Positions 54,516-56,892 of a stretch of 56,892 bases of DNA are shown here, one piece after another. Every line of letters starts with the position of its first letter. Positions within the stretch are counted from its first letter, which is position 1. Under the pieces are notes generated by a model. That model was not told where the DNA came from, made no database searches, and worked only from the letters and a program-made list of their open reading frames with translations. A program made the translations under genes and the position numbers. The stretch is taken from positions 1 to 56,892 of the forward strand of contig JACQFH010000130.1 of assembly GCA_016200145.1 (NCBI GenBank). The letters are read 5' to 3'. Origin of the DNA: Planctomycetia bacterium (GTDB lineage: Bacteria; Planctomycetota; Planctomycetia; Planctomycetales; Planctomycetaceae).

Positions 54516-56892
54516 AGATCGACAGCGTTACGTCGTCCGGAATCTTCACGAACACCGTCACGGGCGTTGCGACTGATCCGTCGGATGTGACGATCGTCAC
54601 GGCGGGAGCCTTGAATATCGCCGCCGCAATCACGACCGGCGCCGCGGATGCCGGCATCGTGCGCTTGCAGGCCGCGGGAGATATCACGCAAACGGCCGCC
54701 GGCACGATTACCGGCGGCACGCTGGGCGTCTACAACACGGCAGGGAATACAACCCTCGATCAGGACAACGTCGTGGGGACAGTCGGCACGCCGGGGGTCT
54801 TCGCGGCGGAAACGACGACGGCCGGCAAGTCGATCACGTTTAAGGATACAACGACGGGTGAACTGCAAGTCGGCCAGGTGACTTCGTCGGGCATCTTCAC
54901 GAACACAGTCACCGGAGTGCTGACGAACAAAGGAGACATCACGGTCGCGACGGGCGGAGCGCTGACCCTGAACCAGGCGGTGAGCACGAGCGCCGGCGAT
55001 TCGAAGACGGTGCGGTTGCAGGCCAACGGGGACGTGACTCAGGCGGCGGCGGGGATCATCACGGCCGGCACACTGGGCGTGTACGACACGGCCGGGAACA
55101 TCACCCTCGACCAGTCAAATGTGGTCGGGACAGCAGGCACGCCGGGCGTGTTCGCGGCGGAAACGACGACGGCCGGCAAGTCGATCACGTTCAAGGATTC
55201 GACGACGGGTGAACTGCAGATTGGCCAGGTCACGTCGTCCGGGATCTTCACGAACACGGTCACCGGGGTGCTCACGAACAAGGGAGACATTACGGTCGCC
55301 ACGGGGGGCGCCCTGACGCTGAACAAAGCGGTGAGCACGAGCGCCGGCGATTCGAAGACGGTGCGATTGCAGGCCAACGGGGACATCACACAGGCGGCGG
55401 CCGGGATCGTCACGGCCGGCACGCTGGGTGTGTACGACACGGCCGGCAACATCACTCTGGATCAGGCGAACGTGGTGGGCACGGCCGGCACGGCCGGGAC
55501 GTTCGCGGCCCAGGATACCGACAGCGCGACTCCTGGCGCGATCGTGTTCAAAGACACGACGACTGGCGAGCTCAAGATTGGAGCTGTGGCGTCGTCCGGA
55601 GTCTTCACGAATACAGTCACCGGCGTGCAGACCGACAAGGGAGACATCACACTCTCGACCGGCGGCAAGCTGACGATCAACGAGGTCATCAAGGATACGA
55701 ACGCCACCTTGACGGCCACGATCCGATTACAGGCCAACGGCGACGTGTCGCAGGCGTCGACGGCGGTGATCACCGGGAAAAACCTGGGCGTCAACACGGC
55801 CGTCGGCGACATCGACTTGTGCGCGGCCCCCAACAAAGTCAACGGCACGTTCGGCGCGACGGCGACAACGGGCAGCGTCGGATTCCGCGATTCGGTCACG
55901 TTCACACTGGGCGCCGTGACGGCAGTGGCCGGCCTCTTCAACGGCGCCAACGGGATCACCGCGGCGGCGGCCGGCGACATTACGCTGGTGTCCGATACGA
56001 CGCTGGACGTCAACAAAGCCCTGACGACGACCGGCACGATCCGGCTGCACGCGGCGGGCAATGTGACGCAATCCGCTGCGATCACGGCCGGCTCGCTGAG
56101 CGCCTTTACGTCGTCCGGGGACATCACGCTGAATAATGCAGGCAATAGCGTGTCGACGTTCGCCGCGGAAGATACCGACTCGGTAACGCCCGGAAACGTC
56201 TCGTTCTTCGATTCAATCGCCACCGCACTCACGATCAGCACTGTACTGGCCGACGCTGGCGGTTGCGCGACGACGGTCACGGGCGCGACGACAAATAAGG
56301 GCGACATCACGATCGTGACGGGCGGGAAACTGACGCTGAATCAGGCTGTCAGCACGGGGGCCGGCGACGTCGGCACCGTCCGCTTGCAGGCAGCGGGAGA
56401 CATCACGCAGGCGGCCGCGGGGATCATCACCGGCCTCAACCTGGGCGTGTACAACACGTCAGGCATTATTAACCTGAACCAGTCGAACGTCATCGGTACG
56501 GCCGGCACGGCGGGTACTTTTGCCGCGCAGAACACCGATAGCGCAACCCCCGGCGCGGTCGTGTTCAACGACACGACGACAGGTGAGTTGAAGATCGGAT
56601 CGGTCGCTTCATCCGGCAAGTTCACCAATACCGTGACGGGGGTCGTCACGGACAAAGGCGACATGACGCTTGCCACAGCCGGCAAGCTGACGCTGAACCA
56701 GGCGGTCAGCACCGGGGCCGGCGACGTGGGGACTGTGCGGTTGCAGGCCGCCGGCAACATCACGCAGGCTGCGATCGGGATTATCACGGCCGGCACGCTG
56801 GGTGTGTACGACACGGCAGGCGACATCACGCTCGACCAGGCGAACGTCGTGGGCACGGCCCTCACGACGGGCATCTTCGCAGCGCAAGACAC
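54458..56892 (+). CDS. Continuation of the giant repeat surface protein in a shifted frame, 3' end missing
   Basis: From 54458 a frame shifted relative to the upstream part is open to the window edge (811 codons) without a stop. It encodes repeats of about 106-120 residues, each with a V/I-RLQA-x-G-x-I/V-TQ segment (codons starting at 54659, 55010, 55361, 55721, 56039, 56378 and 56735), LGVYDTAGNITLDQ, a FAA-x-T/D-T block, GELKIGxVASSGVFTNTVTGV and GDITLATGGKLTLN. All spacings are multiples of three. The sequence looks like a beta-helical surface adhesin. There is no start codon of its own, so it belongs with 52041-54515 as one gene. Confidence 0.8.
56752..56892 (+). repeat. 141-bp perfect repeat, copy 2, at the window end
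   Basis: Identical to 54317-54457. The window stops at the same base that precedes the second CAAGACAC unit at 54458. Confidence 0.9.

Noticed and set aside
53489-56892. Long - strand frames over the repeat surface protein
   Set aside because: They are mirror images of the coding repeats (Val/Pro/Ala-rich) with no ribosome binding sites.
54300-56892. Regular ~351-base periodicity considered as CRISPR or satellite DNA
   Set aside because: The units are multiples of three and encode a consistent beta-rich protein repeat; they are far too long for CRISPR.

Overview
The window is a GC-rich stretch from what is almost certainly a member of the Planctomycetota. The evidence is a DUF1501 protein paired with a CxxCH cytochrome-like protein (29081-32708), a large surface protein with a LEPR-XLL-like N-terminus (52041 onward), and families of short dispersed hairpin repeats between genes. 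No rRNA, tRNA, CRISPR array or transposase was seen. The window starts inside a gene. It ends inside a repeat that also occurs earlier in the window, so the right edge looks like a contig end.

Region 1 (1-25909, + strand) is a type VI secretion system (T6SS) locus. It begins with the 3' part of a large von Willebrand A protein. Next come hcp (tube), vgrG (spike), an FHA-DUF4123 fusion (probable effector adaptor), a PAAR tip protein and two probable effectors. One effector has the M15 zinc-peptidase motif. The other has a glycine-zipper membrane segment and a C-terminal domain that I align with CD38-type ADP-ribosyl cyclases. A shortened SecA-like ATPase and a seven-POTRA periplasmic protein without a recognisable barrel are inserted here. 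The sheath and baseplate genes follow: tssA, tssB, tssC, a second tssC, tagJ, tssE, tssF and tssG. tssH (clpV) lies apart at 33417-36116. tssJ, tssK, tssL and tssM are not in the window.

Region 2 (25910-33416) is a mixed accessory stretch. It holds repeat-rich spacers, a PP2C phosphatase (a plausible partner of the FHA protein), a stand-alone response regulator, three small unknown genes, the planctomycete cytochrome/DUF1501 pair and an unusually long CsrA-like protein just upstream of clpV.

Region 3 (36160-51537) makes and exports a cell-surface glycan. The + strand encodes a glycosyltransferase, an ABC-2 permease and ATPase (Wzm/Wzt type), a GT4 glycosyltransferase, a GT87-type membrane glycosyltransferase, an MBOAT acyltransferase and an SGNH-like partner. 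A converging - strand operon encodes a HAD-UbiA fusion, a GMC oxidoreductase and two SDR epimerases. Together with the GT87 protein this resembles a lipid-linked pentose (ribose/arabinose) donor pathway.

Region 4 (51538-56892) has a good promoter candidate followed by a huge repeat-containing surface protein. Its frame is broken by an 8-bp tandem duplication. The duplication sits exactly at the end of a 141-bp perfect repeat whose second copy is the last 141 bases of the window. This is most simply read as an assembly problem.
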